Positions 25,601 to 39,411 of a stretch of 64,000 nucleotides of DNA are shown in pieces (the stretch's first letter is position 1; the number at the start of each line of letters is the position of its first letter). The stretch spans positions 3,596,001 through 3,660,000 of the forward strand of contig NC_026656.2 in the NCBI RefSeq assembly GCF_000004075.3, written 5' to 3'. Origin of the DNA: Cucumis sativus. Taxonomy: Eukaryota; Streptophyta; Magnoliopsida; Cucurbitales; Cucurbitaceae. Under the pieces are notes generated by a model that was not told the origin of the DNA, did not search any database, and saw only the letters and a program-made list of their open reading frames with translations. Position numbers and translations under genes: made by a program.

Positions 25601-28600
25601 GTCTATCCTTAAAACTATTGATCTCTGTTCTTTCTGGAGCAGTGGATATATTTGATAGAACACCAAGTAGTGTGTTCTATTATTTTATTGAACAGCCAAA
25701 CTTTTACAGAAAACAACAGTACTAACACAGCCTTGAAAACAAAGAACAACACAAGAACTAATATAGAAATTAACCAAGTTCAACATAAAACATCAAAACA
25801 GAAAAGTACTTCACGATAATAGAAATAACTTGCTACAGAGTACAGAAACCGAACACTTTCTGCATTCCCTGCTCTCCAGGAAATTACAGCCCTCCACTTC
25901 CAGAAACTGATTAACCACCTTCATCTTTCCTTCCATCTCTCCCTTTTAACCTCCCCCCATGTAATTAACTGTGGTCTCCACTAAGGTGGTTTCCACTTCC
26001 ATCACCTGTGCACGTGCCATTCCACTTGTCTTCCTTCTGCTATATTGTATTACTATTGATGGTCTATCAATATTCAATCATATACCTTTCATAGAGCTAT
26101 TTCTTTCCAATTATGCTATGCCTCGAACTTGATTCAAATTTCTATTCAACAGTCTGTGTTCCTGTAAAATATAATGACATCTTTGCCTTTACAGGATGAT
26201 TTGGCACGGAAAGTCTTTACTTATTATTATTAGTCTTTTTTTGGACAACACCACTATTACTTGATTTGCTTAATACCATCGTTTCCTATTTCTTGCACAG
26301 GCTGTGTGGGCCTTAGGTAATGTTGCTGGTGACTCTCCAAGTTGTAGGGATCTTGTTCTTAGCCATGGTGCTCTAGTGCCGTTACTTGGTCAACTAAATG
26401 AGCACTCAAAATTATCCATGCTGAGGAATGCAACATGGACTTTATCTAATTTCTGTCGTGGGAAGCCCCCAACTCCTTTTGATCAGGTTTTATTTCAGTT
26501 GGCTTTGCGAGTTCAAGATCCAACTTTGAGTTTCTTCTAATATTTACTTCTTTTGTTCTGAATGTTGTGTTTGTTAACTTGTACTTACTCAGGTGAAACC
26601 TGCTTTACCAGTTCTAAGGCAACTGATCCACTTGAATGATGAAGAAGTTCTAACAGATGCCTGCTGGGCTCTCTCCTACCTATCAGATGGCCCAAATGAA
26701 AAAATTCAGGCTGTCATAGAAGCAGGAGTTTGCCCAAGACTTGTGGAGCTTCTGCTGTAAGCTCCTAGATCTCAATTAAGCTCCTACCTTATCTTTGTAT
26801 TTTTTTATTCCTGAGGTGTCAGCCTCTCCTTGCCTGTTTATGGCGTACCTCAATAATTCCGAGGACGTTACACAACATATCATAAAAGCACTGCCTGTTA
26901 GCACATCTCAATATCTCTGCTTATATTGATCATGCATAATTTTTTCCCGATGTTTTTTACAATTGTTACTAACCAGGATTTGTTTCTGTTAGTCACCAAT
27001 CACCATCAGTTCTGGTGCCAGCTCTTCGAACAGTTGGAAACATTGTTACTGGTGATGATGCTCAGACGCAGGTACCTGTTTATGTTTTTTTGTTCTAAGG
27101 TCTTTCCATTAGTTTAATATTTTTGATGCATCTTCTTTACAAGAAAAATGATAGAAATTAGGCATTTACCCTTTTTTGGGTTAATCTTGTTCTGTGATTT
27201 TTCTCTTGATCTTCTCTTTACTTTTTCTCGTCAATTTTAATGATTTTTCTGCATGTTTACCTCCCTCCCTTTTCAGTTTGTGATTGACAACCAAGTTCTA
27301 CCTAATCTCTATCAACTTCTCACTCAAAATCACAAGAAAAGCATCAAGAAAGAAGCTTGTTGGACAATCTCAAATATCACGGCTGGAAATAGAGCTCAGA
27401 TACAGGTACCAAATTTGGCTTTTGTTATAGATTCTGCTTTATGATAGAAAACGGGCCAAGTATAGATAAAAGGCAAATAGGGTTTTGTTTGTTTGCATTT
27501 TAAAGTCTTCTGTAACCTGCGAAATTGACGTATCATTATCTGTTCTGTTAGTAACTTGGAAGAAATGTCACTGAAACATAGTTCTTCCCTTGTTTCTGCA
27601 TACACCTCTGATAAAAGTTTGAAGTGTCTATTCAATACGATTGTGACGTTGATTTGGTATGTACAGGCAGTTATCGAGGCAAATATAATCCTTCCTCTTG
27701 TTCATCTCCTCCAACATGCAGAATTTGACATCAAGAAGGAGGCTGGGTGGGCTATTTCCAATGCCACCTCGGGAGGATCTCATCAGCAGATTCAGTAAGA
27801 AATAATTTACTAGTTCTTCGCGCTTTGATGATCTGGAGTCCTATATACACTAGAACATAGCTTATTTAGAAAGATGAAAGAATGCAATCAAACTTTAAAG
27901 AACAAGATCCCTTTAAAAAAACCTAAGCTATGACACGAAAAAAGATATTTGGTCCAAGGCATTGGCAACTCACTCCTATTAGCAGTAGTAAGCTCAAATC
28001 TCAACTTGGTTTAATTATAAAATAATCTCCAGTAGACAAGAATTAGGGAACTTTTGGTAGTGGTTTTGAAATTGCTAAAATCACATTTGGTAGGTTCTAA
28101 ATCACTCCAAAACATGTCTTTAGTAATTTAATGTTCAATTTTATACTTATAAACATTATTTTTATACTGTCTGAATTGATTTGAAAGATTACAACATTGT
28201 TTTGGACTGATTTTGAACGTGAAAATAAAAGTAATTTTAACATTTTAAAAATCGCTCTCAATCATGTCATAAGAGATGCATGATAATTTCTTACCTTTAG
28301 AGAAGAGTTAAATCACTAAAATACTTTTGAAATTTCCCATTCATCTCAAGTCAAATAATGCACGAATCTTTGAGAAATTCTACATACTGTCCTAGAACTC
28401 CTTGTACCAAAATAGTGGACGAGCCAAGACCTTCTCTATCATCAGGTGGTAACTTTTCTGTAAGCTAAACATGCCTAACATCTCAAAAAGAAAAATCTAT
28501 CGGAAATCAAATACATTATGGACAGTCCTCATAGAGTATGATCCAAATTCTCAAAAGCATTTCCCTAGAGTGTACAACAGCAGCCTACAATCTCAGGTTG

Positions 28601-29592
28601 TAGGGATTTTTGTTTTGTTCAGTTGTCTCCTCGCTGGAACTGAAAGAGAGATCACTTTGATCGGTCTGGTTTATCCGCCCTTGGTTTTCTTGAATTGTTG
28701 GGGAAGCAGTGTTAGTTTTTTGGTACATAAATGTTGTTATTTTACTAAGAGTGTTTCGTCATAGCGCCAATTCCTCCTAATACAGTCAAGAGTGCCAGTC
28801 CTTCCATTTTAATGCCAAGGAAAAAAATTGATTTTCATGAAAGTCTGACCTTCCCCGGCAAGGATAATGAAGTGTACATGGAATGAGGATAAGTTGTCTT
28901 TATGCCTGTTATTAACGCTAAATTGTTGATGTGCGCACCATATAGTATATCTTCCTTGGATAAAAAAAATCATTTGAACCAGTTCGATGACTAAATTTTG
29001 TTTCTAACATGTTCTCTTTTAAAAATTTTAGTAAGGTAGATTGAATTTCAGTTGTTCTTTTCCTCGCTAGTATATTATGTTACACAATTCACAAATAACA
29101 TGCTAGGCTTATCAGATTGCATGACCTTGGTCGCTGGCTCATAATTTTAGCTATGTTTTTGCTGGTAAAAGCTGTGGATTTAGCACAATCATTATTCGAT
29201 GCAGATTTTTGGTGACTCAAGGCTGCATCAAACCGCTCTGCGACCTTCTAACCTGTCCGGATCCAAGAATCGTGACAGTGTGCCTGGAGGGGCTTGATAA
29301 TATACTCAAGGTTGGGGAAGCTGACAAGGACATGGGAATGAATGGAGGAATAAACATCTATGCACAAGCCATCGATGAGTGTGAAGGACTTGATAAGATC
29401 GAAAACTTGCAGAGTCACGACAACAACGAAATCTACGAGAAGGCGGTGAAGATGTTGGAGAGATACTGGGCGGAAGAAGACGAGGAGCAGGAGCAGAACC
29501 CACAGCAGCAGAATGGAGATGCGAATCAACACGGGTTTGCATTTGGTGCAAACCAGCCAAATGTTCCACCTGGTGGGTTCAAGTTTGGTTGA
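22613..29592 (+). CDS. IMPA4: importin subunit alpha (karyopherin alpha, IMPA-4-like)
   Basis: The nuclear import adaptor that binds classical NLS cargo and hands it to importin beta. Ten exons join in frame: 22613-22831, 23321-23417, 23498-23589, 23693-23824, 26301-26486, 26593-26756, 26993-27071, 27277-27405, 27667-27794 and 29205-29592, giving 537 aa. All junctions are GT-AG. Residues 10-55 are an Arg/Lys-rich importin-beta-binding domain ([13 protein letters not shown]). Armadillo repeats follow with the Trp...Asn ladder that contacts NLS peptides: WALTN, WALGN, WTLSN, WALSY, WTISN and WAISN. The acidic C-terminus (EEDEEQEQ) ends GGFKFG. Length matches the plant family (about 530-540 aa), and from memory it looks closest to Arabidopsis IMPA-4; that paralogue call is tentative. 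Intron 4 (2476 bp) carries a copia relic and intron 9 a MITE. Confidence 0.96.
25210..26152 (+). mobile_element. degenerate Ty1/copia relic (RNase H end plus LTR-like segment) in intron 4
   Basis: One frame near 25237-25320 reads [12 protein letters not shown], then IYCGS. This matches the copia RNase H pattern (S-x-EAE-Y-x-A-x-A-x-TT, then YCDN). About 130 bases on, another frame reads [15 protein letters not shown], like the DILTKAL tail of the same domain. Stops and frame changes separate the pieces. A segment from about 25650 to 26152 follows and ends TTCTATTCAACA, the form usual for a copia LTR end. It is on the same strand as the host gene and is fully intronic. Boundaries are estimates. 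Confidence 0.4.
28049..28268. repeat. MITE-like element, copy 2 of 3 (importin intron 9)
   Basis: The left end (TTTTGGTAGTGGTTTTGAAATTG) matches the reverse complement of the right end (GATTGAGAGCGATTTTTAAAATG) imperfectly. It also matches the ends of the copies at 922-1229 and 41592-41786. No coding content. Confidence 0.55.
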
Positions 29593-31790
29593 AATGGGTA
29601 GGGTTTTTGTGAAACTGTTATATCAAAAGATTTGTTGTAGGCCCCTTGGTGTCTTGTTTCTTTCTTGATTGGTTGGTTGGTGTAGTGAAAGGGTTCAACT
29701 TTTATGATGTTTTAGCTTGTTTGGTTCACAAGGGTCAGGGTTTTTGATCTGGTCCATGGTTGTTACTTCTATGGAGTTTTGCCCTTAATTTTTTTCTTTT
29801 TGGTCAGCCAAAGCCTTATCTATGTCAAGCCTTTTTTTCTCCTTTCTTTTTAGTACTATATATACATATATAATATTGCTTTTTTCATAATCCAAAACTT
29901 AACTTTGTATTTACACAGAACATATATACATATTGGTCTGCTCTTGCCTTTGGTTTCTACTTTATATGACAAATCAAAATCCTATGTTGCCTATAAAACA
30001 AAATTACATCTGAGAAAATGGACAATGATTTATGAAGAAGAAAGACCTTGTTACAATGATTTGGGTGACAGACTGACAGTTTTAAGTTAGGTTAAAAAAA
30101 ACTTTTTGATTTGAATTTGGTTGCCAACTACTTGGCCTCTGGAGTCTGTACTTTGAAGTTTAAATGGTAATGTACAACAACTAAATGTTACTTATTATAA
30201 AGTTCAAATGTTGTTTTTCCTTTTGTTATAAAAATACTCACAATCTTTCAAATATTGCAGTATCATCATTTATGTTTCATAAATATTTTGAAATTATCAC
30301 TGGAATCTCAATCCACTATTGAAAATTGAAATGACATGACATCCAATAGTGTGAGTGGTGATTATTCCTAATTTATGTTCTAAGTTGTCATCATATTGTT
30401 TTCGATCCCTAAATTTCGTGGGATGTCTTAAAAGTTTTCTACTTCAAGAATAGTTTTGACATGGTTAGGGAAAAGTTAAAAGACTAATATTACAAAATTT
30501 GAAAGAATATAGATACTTTTAAAGTAAGAAGAAAATAGGATTATTTTTAAAATAAGAGAAATGATCATACAAATACTCCAATATGACACTCCCAAGTGAA
30601 GGAAGTAAGTAAACTCCGACCTTACTCTCTCCTTAGTTAAATTATACTCTTTTTGTACAAACTTAGATATCAAAGTGTAATTGACTTAACGTCACGCCAG
30701 AGTAAACACCCTCGTGCTGCTTGATTATGAGGATGAGACTAGACCAAAGAAATGGGTCAGCAAAGAACTTATGAATGACGCGATATAACGACGTGTGTGA
30801 GCACCAACAACTACAAAAATATAAAAGTTAAATAGATTCAACCACTTTCTTATAGAACTTATTGAAAGAAAACAATTTAGATTGAAAATTATCGTCTCGT
30901 AACAATTTTAATCCTAGATTTTAAATTTCTATCAAACAACACTTCAAACTATGACAAGTGTTGAAATATTAACCCTAAATTTGTAGGAAGTGTTGCAACT
31001 TTGAGTCTTATTGAATTTCTATATATATATAGTTAAGAAATTTTTTTCTTTCATATGTTGAATGAATTATAAAACAGGTAGGAATATCAAAATGATAAAT
31101 TTTAGGTAAAACAAACATTATAACTAAATTTTACTTTAATTTTGTTAATTTGAAACTTATTTCTGAGTAATTTTCTTTTCAGTTTTATATCTAATTTGAT
31201 GAAATTAAAAGTTGAAAGTGTAAATGGATATGATCTAACTCATTTGTGTGTATCAAAATTGATTCTTCTCTCAAGCTAACAAGATATTAAGCGTTGCTTC
31301 ATGGTGAAGTTTTTTTTTCTCTTGTTAACTAACAATACAACATTGAGAATGGACAATTTAAACCTCTAATTTGTTGATCTGGGACATCTTAGGTCGATGG
31401 CATTCGTCGTCAGTCGGGTTGGCCTCAAGAGTGTGATCTACACTTATTTTTTGAGCTTATTTCTGTACGAATGACCAAATATTTGAATTGTTAATGCAGA
31501 ATGTCTCAGTTTTAGAAGGTTAATTTTCATATTATAGGATTGAATATTCCGCAGTCATTTTAGAATCGGATCATTTTTACAAAAATCTCTTTTTATTACG
31601 GGGTGGAAGCCGGAGCGGAAACGTTTACACAAAAGGCGCTGTGTTCTCAGTGTTCGTGTGTTGTAAGCGATCAGTTAGAAGTGAGTTTGACCTATAAATT
31701 AGCTCCCGAAGATCAATAACTAAAAAGGGTAGCTTCAGTTTCCATTTTCCAAATTGCAGGGAGCAGAAAGATGCAATCTTGTTCATAATC
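29593..31790. other. intergenic region, importin 3' UTR then AT-rich DNA
   Basis: About the first 250 bases are probably importin 3' UTR. After that there is nothing recognisable. The segment before 31823 (about 31590-31800) is more GC-rich and is likely the promoter/5' UTR of the aminopeptidase. Confidence 0.5.
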
Positions 31791-31822
31791 TGAAGCTAAG
31801 TTGTTAGAATAAGCAGCCAACA

Positions 31823-34800
31823 ATGCGGACTCTAGTTCAGAAACTACTGCCCAGAACAACGTTCAAGCAGGTGCGTTTTTGTGCATCTATATATTTTTTT
31901 TCTTTACCCCATTTGCAATGAGTTATCTATTGTTGCTTTGTAAGAAACTAGTTTGTTATGTTGATTGTTTTCAAAATTATCCATTTTTTTTATTGAGTTG
32001 AAGTGTTTGTGATTCTTGAATTGAGCAGACGTGCTTCTTCTTTCCAGCAAGAGATTTCTTTTCAATATGATTGTAAAAATTCTTTCAGATAACAGTGTTG
32101 GTTGGAATTGAAATCTTTTAGTTGCAGAATTTGTTGCAAATATTTAGGCCGAACTCTCTCCCCAATCAAAGATTGTGGAATTTGGAGAGTTTCGATGATT
32201 ATTCTTGTGGGGTCCTTTTGAAGAAGCTGTCAAGGACATCTCAAGAGCCTCCTCCAGGCTCAACAATCGGTTGTTCAAGTGGAAGGAAAGCTTCAAAGAG
32301 GATCAAATCCTTCCTTCTGTTGGACTTTAAGAGCTGCTCTTTTTTTGGTCAAAATCTTATAGAAAAGCCTGAAATTGTTGTTTGATGTGGTCCAAAGTCT
32401 TTTGGGAGATTTGGTGGAATGAATTCTTAGAATTTAGAAAGATAAGTTAAGAGAAGATGGTGTATTTTATTTAGATTAGTTTTATGATTCTAGCGAATTG
32501 GAGTTCTTTTCCTGATCTCCTTGGCTCTTGGGGAATCTTCTTCTTCTTTTTTTATTATTGTTTATTTTTGTATGTGTTATGTTTTTAAGCTTTTTGTGAT
32601 AAAAATGCCTCCCCATTTGAATACGATCCCTTTACAAGTCTTGAAAAAAAGCACAACGTGTTGATGTTGTTGTATTTTGGTTTGCAGGTTGTTGCTTTCC
32701 GGGGATATTGTACTGATAAGATACTTGACATTGGACAGCCTACAGCTGCTTCTCATCCAGAGGTCTGATTTGACATGAAGTACAGAGGCTATGCACTAGG
32801 CATGCCTCCATTATGGTTTTGCTTAATAATTAAATGGTATTATTGTTTGGTAAAGTTCTAGAAATATATTCATTTAGTTGCTGAACCTTGTAGTTGATGA
32901 AAGAAGGGGAAATTACCCCAGGAATAACTGCTGATGAATACATTACGAGAAGAAAAAGGTTGCTGGAGCTTCTACCAGAGAATAGTTTGGCCGTTATTGC
33001 AGCTGCGCCAGTGAAAATGATGACCGATGTGGTGCCTTACACATTTCGACAAGATGCTGATTACTTATATGTCACTGGATGTCTACAACCCGGTGGTTTG
33101 GCAGTTCTGAGTCATGACTTTGGATTGTGCATGTTCATGCCTGAAACAAAGCCTTATGTATGTCTATTCTTATTCATTTAATAATTCTTTACTCTTTTCC
33201 CTAACAATTTAGGTTCTTTGGTAGTAATTACTTCTGAAGTGGTTGGATATAAAATTAAGGAACACAGTTAAGTTTATAAACAAATTTTATTTCTTTCATC
33301 TCTCTTTTAGTTTTTGATGTAACTGCATTCCTGTGTGCCCTTATGCACTTCTCTTCATTTTAAAAATGTTCACTTTCAGTTTTCACTGTAACACCATTAT
33401 CTTCTTAACCTTATCAGATATCCTTTAAGACCACTTTATCAACAAAGAGACAACAAATATTTATGAGGAGAAAAGATGGGAATGAAAGATCAAAGATTAC
33501 CAAACCAAATAACCTCTTGAACTTAGTTTTTGCTCCATTATGTAAAACAAACTTGACAGATGGTAGGAACAAACTGAGACCTTTAAGAAATGTACTTCCA
33601 TGGACTTTGATTATGAACTCTTTGAACCAAGATGAAAACCATCCATTTTGAAGGAGATAAGACAGCTTTCTCTCAAAACCTAAGCAAGGTGATTACAGAA
33701 AAGACCCCCAGTCAAGGCTATCTTAGAAGTGAAGAAATCACATAAATCATTAAGCATTTGTATCTAAGAGGAAGCAATGTACTGTACAATATCTCAACAA
33801 AAACCACAAACTCTACACAGAGTATTCTGTTGTTCCGAAGGAGGGATAACTCAAGGAGCATTTTTCCAGATAGTTTTTGACTTTCCCTGTAAGGACCAAT
33901 GGATATGATCTCTTGGAGCAAATTAATGATATCTCTAGGACAATGCCATCCAAATCTAAACTGGCAGAAGCAAGATCTCTGCTTTCAATTTTCTTAAATG
34001 AATTTAGTTAAAATGTAAGGTGACATTCAAGGTCTTCTAGCCATTGTTGCATTGCTAGCTGATTTTACTAGGATGGGACAAGTTGGTTATTGTGGTGGAG
34101 TGAATAATATTTTTAACATTTCTGTGGGTTGGTCTGAAGATTTTTCATCTTGAGTTTTTTGCTGTGATGGTTAACTAAGGAATGATGCATCAGGGTTTGT
34201 CTATTGTTTTCTTGTTCATTTTTTCTGTAAGGTAAGTAAGATCTGAGTATGATCAAGAGGTCAGCAGTTGTGTGGCCATGCAATTTAATCATATTTTATC
34301 AGGATGTTCTTTGGAACGGGAAAATTGCTGGAGTCGATGAAGCATTGGAATTTTTCAAGGCTGATGAAGCATATCCATTGAGAAAGTTGCGTGAGGTGAG
34401 TAAATTCTAGGAAATATGATAGAGCCAATACTGAGATCTGTTTGTTTTGTCATGGCTGATTTACATCACTCATGAATTTACTTTTAAGATTCTGTGGAAC
34501 TGAATGAGGCATTTTCGCTGTCCATGAAGTTCTCTTTACAAGTATTTTTCTTTTCACCCTCTGTATTGGACCACAGATACTTCCGGATATTATTAGGAGG
34601 TCCTCAAAGTTGTTTCATAATTCAAGTACTGCCAGTCCAGCTTATGTGGATTTAGAGGCCTTCCGAAAAGCGGCAGAGAATGGCCAAGTGAAAGATATTT
34701 CACTTTTTACTCATGAATTGCGGTTAATAAAATCAACAGCAGAGATGAAGTTAATGAAGGAATCTGCTTCAATTGCTTGTCAGGTACCTACAAGATTTTT

Positions 34801-37800
34801 GTTGATTTATCCTGTTGGCTTCATGATCTTGTATTGAATGTCTCCTTTTGAACTCAGTTATTTGTTAAGAATTAATTAATTAATGGTTGGAAGGCTGTTA
34901 CTCAATAGTTTTGTTGGAAGAGGGGCTTTCTCATCCCTCTGCAGCAAGGCTGTCCGTTTTTGTCTTATACAATTCTTGTCTTTTATCTAATTACTCAGTA
35001 GCTCAGTCATAGACTTCTAGTTTGATATATTTATTTTACAACTTAGCTAGAGCACAATGGTAAAAATGGACAATTTGTTTTTCAGAATTGACCTGTCAAC
35101 TTGATTTTAAATCCTCTTTTGTACCATGTAAGTCTTCAGTCAGTTCGTCTTGGGAAAATGGACTTTCCTCAGACTCCAAAGTTATTCATAAATAGGAGTT
35201 TATTTTATTTTATTTTTATAATAATTGTTATTTTTTATGAGACATTAATCACTGACTTGAATCATCACGAGAAATCCCGCCTTCAAATTGAGGGAGGATA
35301 AAATATCACGAGAGTGCAATATTTTTTCTTCAAAGCACAACTATTTCTTCCACATGTTGTCAATTTTTTCTAAGTTTACTTTTACAAAAATGATGCTTCC
35401 TATGTTTGTTTTTGTTGGTTTTAGGCTCTTTTGCAGACAATGATGCATTCAAAGACATATCCTCATGAGAGTCTGTTATCCGCAAAGGTAGAATATGAGT
35501 GCAGAATGAGAGGTGCCCAACGGATGGCGTGAGTGCTCTTCATAACTGGATTTAAAGAAGCACCCCTATCTAGATGTTTTCATTTTATTCTTAACTGTAT
35601 GCTGAATTGTGCAAAGTCTAATTTTATATTTTAATAGGAGACTTTAAATTATGCAAGATTTTACAGTTGATTCTCAACTTACCTTCTCTGTCACAGATAT
35701 AATCCTGTGGTGGGTGGTGGCTGTAATGGTAGTGTTATACATTATTCTCGAAATGATCGGAAAGTAAGTGAATTCATCAATTAGTACTTAGGCTTTACTA
35801 TTGTGAAAGATTGAAAGAGTATGTTCATTCATAGGTGGTATGCACATGATAAATGATTGCAGGTCAAAGAAGGGGATCTTGTTCTAATGGATATTGGGTG
35901 CGAATTGCATGGTTATGTTAGCGATCTTACTCGTACCTGGCCCCCTTGTGGAAAGTTTTCTGCTGCTCAGGTGTTTTACCTTTTTCCCCAAGTCTATTTA
36001 TCTATTTCAAACAATGTGAGGATTTTCAGCAAACTTCTTGTTTCGCCGAGTTCTAACGTCAATCTTTTCCATGCATGCCTTTGTGAACACGAAAGCTTTA
36101 GTTGGAGTGACAGTCGTTGTTACTACTCTTTAAGCTGACCTCAGTTCTTTTGAATGTCTGATCTTGTTGTTTTTGGATTTAGATCTTACCCTCTTTTGTG
36201 CCTCAACTTACTTGGTTAAATGTATCTCAGGAAGAGCTTTATGAGCTTATACTATTAACAAACAAGGAATGCATAAAGCTTTGCAAACCTGGTGCTAGTA
36301 TACAGCACATTCACGAATGTGCGGTAAGTTTTGTGTACTTATTCATTCGAAGTCTAATTGATATATAGACAATAGCAACAAATCTGGTGCAGAAAGACCT
36401 CATGAGGAAGTTAACATAGTTTCTCTATGGTTTAGTCTTTCTAAAGTTTTCCTTGCAATATGTTCGATTTTTTCCATTTTGGTCAGTTCTTCACTTGATT
36501 AAGCATCTCACTTTTTCATATATTAACAATGCCATATAATCATTGAACAATTTCATGGCCCTTCTCATATTTTTCATGTTTGCAGACGAAAATGCTTCGA
36601 GAAGGCTTCAAAGAGCTTGGCATTTTGAAAAACTTGAAAAGTGATGTTTTCCACCATCTAAATCCCACTTCTATAGGTGATTTTACCTCCTTGGGGAAAA
36701 AATAACCCCTTTTCTTTTCAATTGAAAGAAGCATGCCACATTTAATTTTTTTTTTTGTGGTACATGTTTCTTTTCATCAACGTGTTAGTTTCCAGTTTCA
36801 GACACTTTCCTACTTTGTCCCCATCAATGACATGATATCCATTCTAATTTGGCTACTTGATCAACTTTCTTTTCCCTTTCGGGTTTCTTTGCTCAGGCCA
36901 TTACCTTGGAATGGATGTCCATGATTGCCCTAGGGTTGGTTATGATCGGCCGTTGAAGCCAGGTGTTGTAAGTTTCGTTCCTATTCATATATTTGGACAT
37001 GGACCCTTCTTTCTGTGTGCACATGTTCGTCCCATTTAGAGATGTCTTTTCTTAAAAGGAAAAATCGTTAAATCAACCATGTATTGATATTTAGTTTTAG
37101 TAGTGTTGCATTCATTTGGAATTCAATTTCTAAGAGATTCTTTGTTGTTTGCAGGTAATAACAATTGAACCGGGAGTTTACATCCCATCCATTTTTCAAG
37201 GTCCACAGAGGTAAAAATAAAAGCTTATCAAGTAACAAAAAATGAGCTAGTCCTTCAACATAGTTTATTATTGTCGTTTTGTTTCCGGTGGATAGGGAGT
37301 TTTCACGATTAGATTTGGAAAAGTAAATTTGATCACGAAGTTCTGTCTTGTTGCAACTTATCCTTGTGTTAACATTTAGATTCTGCTTTTCAACTCTATT
37401 TTTTTAATTATATATTTCTAAAAATATTTTGCTACAATGTACTCTGCAGATTTGCTGGTATTGGGATAAGGATTGAAGATGAAGTCCTTATAACCGAATC
37501 GGGTTACGAGGTATGTAGTTCAAGTCCAAGTTTCTTATGGATGGTTCTGAAAGCTTTTGTTTATTTATTTTGAGGAGTGGACAAGTCTGGTCTGATAGTT
37601 GATTAAAGAGAAATGTGGGGAAAATTAGTCATTCTCTAATGATGGTAGCGACTGCAAAATGGGCTGTCGAAATTCTATAAACCTGTAACCTTTAGGCCAG
37701 AAAGTGAGCTTTATGTTACATCATGTGCTATACAACTGTCGTCCTCAGATTGTCAAAGAGTCTTCCATTTTCATCATGAATTAGTGTGTAGTTTGGATTT

Positions 37801-38020
37801 TGGATTACGCGTTTCGCAGTTTGGTTATATCTTACAATGGCTAGATCTGATAAATCAATTTGTTCTTCCTAGGAATGAATTAATCAATCCTACTTTCTTG
37901 CATCAGGTCCTTACAGGCTCAATCCCAAAAGAAATAAATCAGATAGAGTCATTGCTGAACAACTTCTGCTTTGGATCTACAATGCATGGCCCAAAATTTA
38001 TGAAAGCTTCAACCTGTTGA
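31823..38020 (+). CDS. ICP55: Xaa-Pro aminopeptidase, mitochondrial intermediate-cleaving type (ICP55/APP3-like)
   Basis: A metallopeptidase of family M24B. Plant ICP55 trims one residue from the N-terminus of imported mitochondrial proteins after the processing peptidase. Fourteen exons join in frame: 31823-31870, 32688-32762, 32894-33157, 34303-34395, 34577-34783, 35425-35528, 35697-35763, 35863-35970, 36231-36323, 36586-36676, 36897-36967, 37155-37210, 37450-37510 and 37907-38020, giving 483 aa. The N-terminus (MRTLVQKLLPRTTFKQ) is basic and Ser/Thr-bearing like a mitochondrial presequence. Residues about 42-160 are the N-terminal aminopeptidase P domain (YTFRQDADYLYVTG). The pita-bread fold keeps all five metal ligands: Asp296 and Asp307 (MDIG, then SDLTR), His385 (GHYLGMDVHD), Glu412 (TIEPGVY) and Glu435 (RIEDEV). 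Length is close to the plant family. Confidence 0.95.
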
Positions 38021-39400
38021 TCATATGTGGACTCTTTTTAGGCGTGACATATTTGAGAATGGGAGACAATGATTTTATCCAAAGTATACTTGAGTCAGGA
38101 TTGTTCGGGATGATAGTTTGGTATTTTTGATGTGCAAATGAGGCATGCAAGCGCGATGGTGAGACAATGGGGATGTGGATTTTCTGTCACTAGTCTTAGC
38201 TTGAGTATCGACGTTGAGATGCGACCATTGTTATGAGTTGCACCGGTGGAGGATTTCAGCTAGTGACATCAAAATTGACTATATCATCTGTACTTTCTGT
38301 TTCAAAAGAATTGCAAGGAGAGAACACATTTTGGTTTCTTAGTATTAGTTGTGGAGTCCTTGTCCATTGGCAACTTGTGGTAATCATTGCACCGAAACGT
38401 CATCGAATTTAGTAGTAACTAAGCTCACTTGATAAAGTGGCCAAAAAGAGGCACCACCACCATCACCATCATCATCCCCATGAGGCTGCTATTTTCACAT
38501 CACTTTCATCTTGCTGTCATTTCGTATTCACCATGGCATATGGGTCCGACTCGATTCAAGCATCGTTTGGATCCCTTCATCACAATTTCCATGAGGAATA
38601 TATTTTCAATCACTAATATAAGTAGCCTTTTTGTACCATCTATATACTTCAATTCCATTCATGATCATGGACAGGTAGTTAGGAGGGTAGCAGTTGGTTG
38701 GTTTTTAGATACAATTCATTTCAATTTAATTTTCCTTAGATCCAATGGCCTCAATTTAATTTTTGTAAGAAATAAGCAGTAATATTTTGAAATAATGTTT
38801 GGTAGTTATGGTGCAGCTTCCTGCTATTGCTGCTTCCATTTATTGTGTTTTTGGTTATGACTTCAAGGATGCCATCTCCTGAATTTGTTGCCTAAAGAAA
38901 GTATGGCACTCTCTTACTATTGTTAACTCCTCCTTTGTAGATTACTTTAAAAATATTATCTTTTAAGTTTTTTATTATTCAAATAATAACATTTGGTTTT
39001 CATCAATTTATTATTAAAATTCATAAAAAAATCAAACACAAAACCATTGATTATGATTATTGAAGTTAAAATGCTATTTGGTCTAATTGTCCAATTTTAG
39101 TCCAAGTTAAATCCTAAATCAATTTTACAACCATACATCTTTGTTTAATTATTATTATTATTTTCTTAATTTGCTATATTTGCTCGTGTGTGTGAATATA
39201 TAATAATGGAACTTTAATTTCCATGAAAATTAGAGAAAATTAAAGGTGAATAAAAAAAAAAAAAGATGCAGAAATTTAAACATAAAAAAACCATTAATTA
39301 ATATTAATAATTCAAAATAACAACCATAATACTAAAAATAAAAACTATCAAATTAGTTCCCATCCTAAACTCTCCCAAAATAAATTACTAGAAAAAAAAA
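38021..39400. other. 3' flank of the aminopeptidase gene and AT-rich DNA
   Basis: The 3' UTR probably runs some 300 bases past 38020. A CAC/ATC-rich stretch near 38450-38480 gives a spurious His-rich frame. No gene is supported. Confidence 0.5.
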
Positions 39401-39411
39401 AAAAGGAAAAC

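Noticed and set aside
28471-28764. 97-codon frame in importin intron 9
   Set aside because: Intronic, no family motif, and the flanking exons join in frame without it.
32122-32385. 87-codon frame in intron 1 of the aminopeptidase gene
   Set aside because: Lies wholly between exons 1 and 2, whose junction keeps frame; no recognisable domain.
38429-38782. 117-codon plus-strand frame after the aminopeptidase gene
   Set aside because: His/Ile-rich translation of a CAC/ATC repeat and AT-rich DNA; no support.
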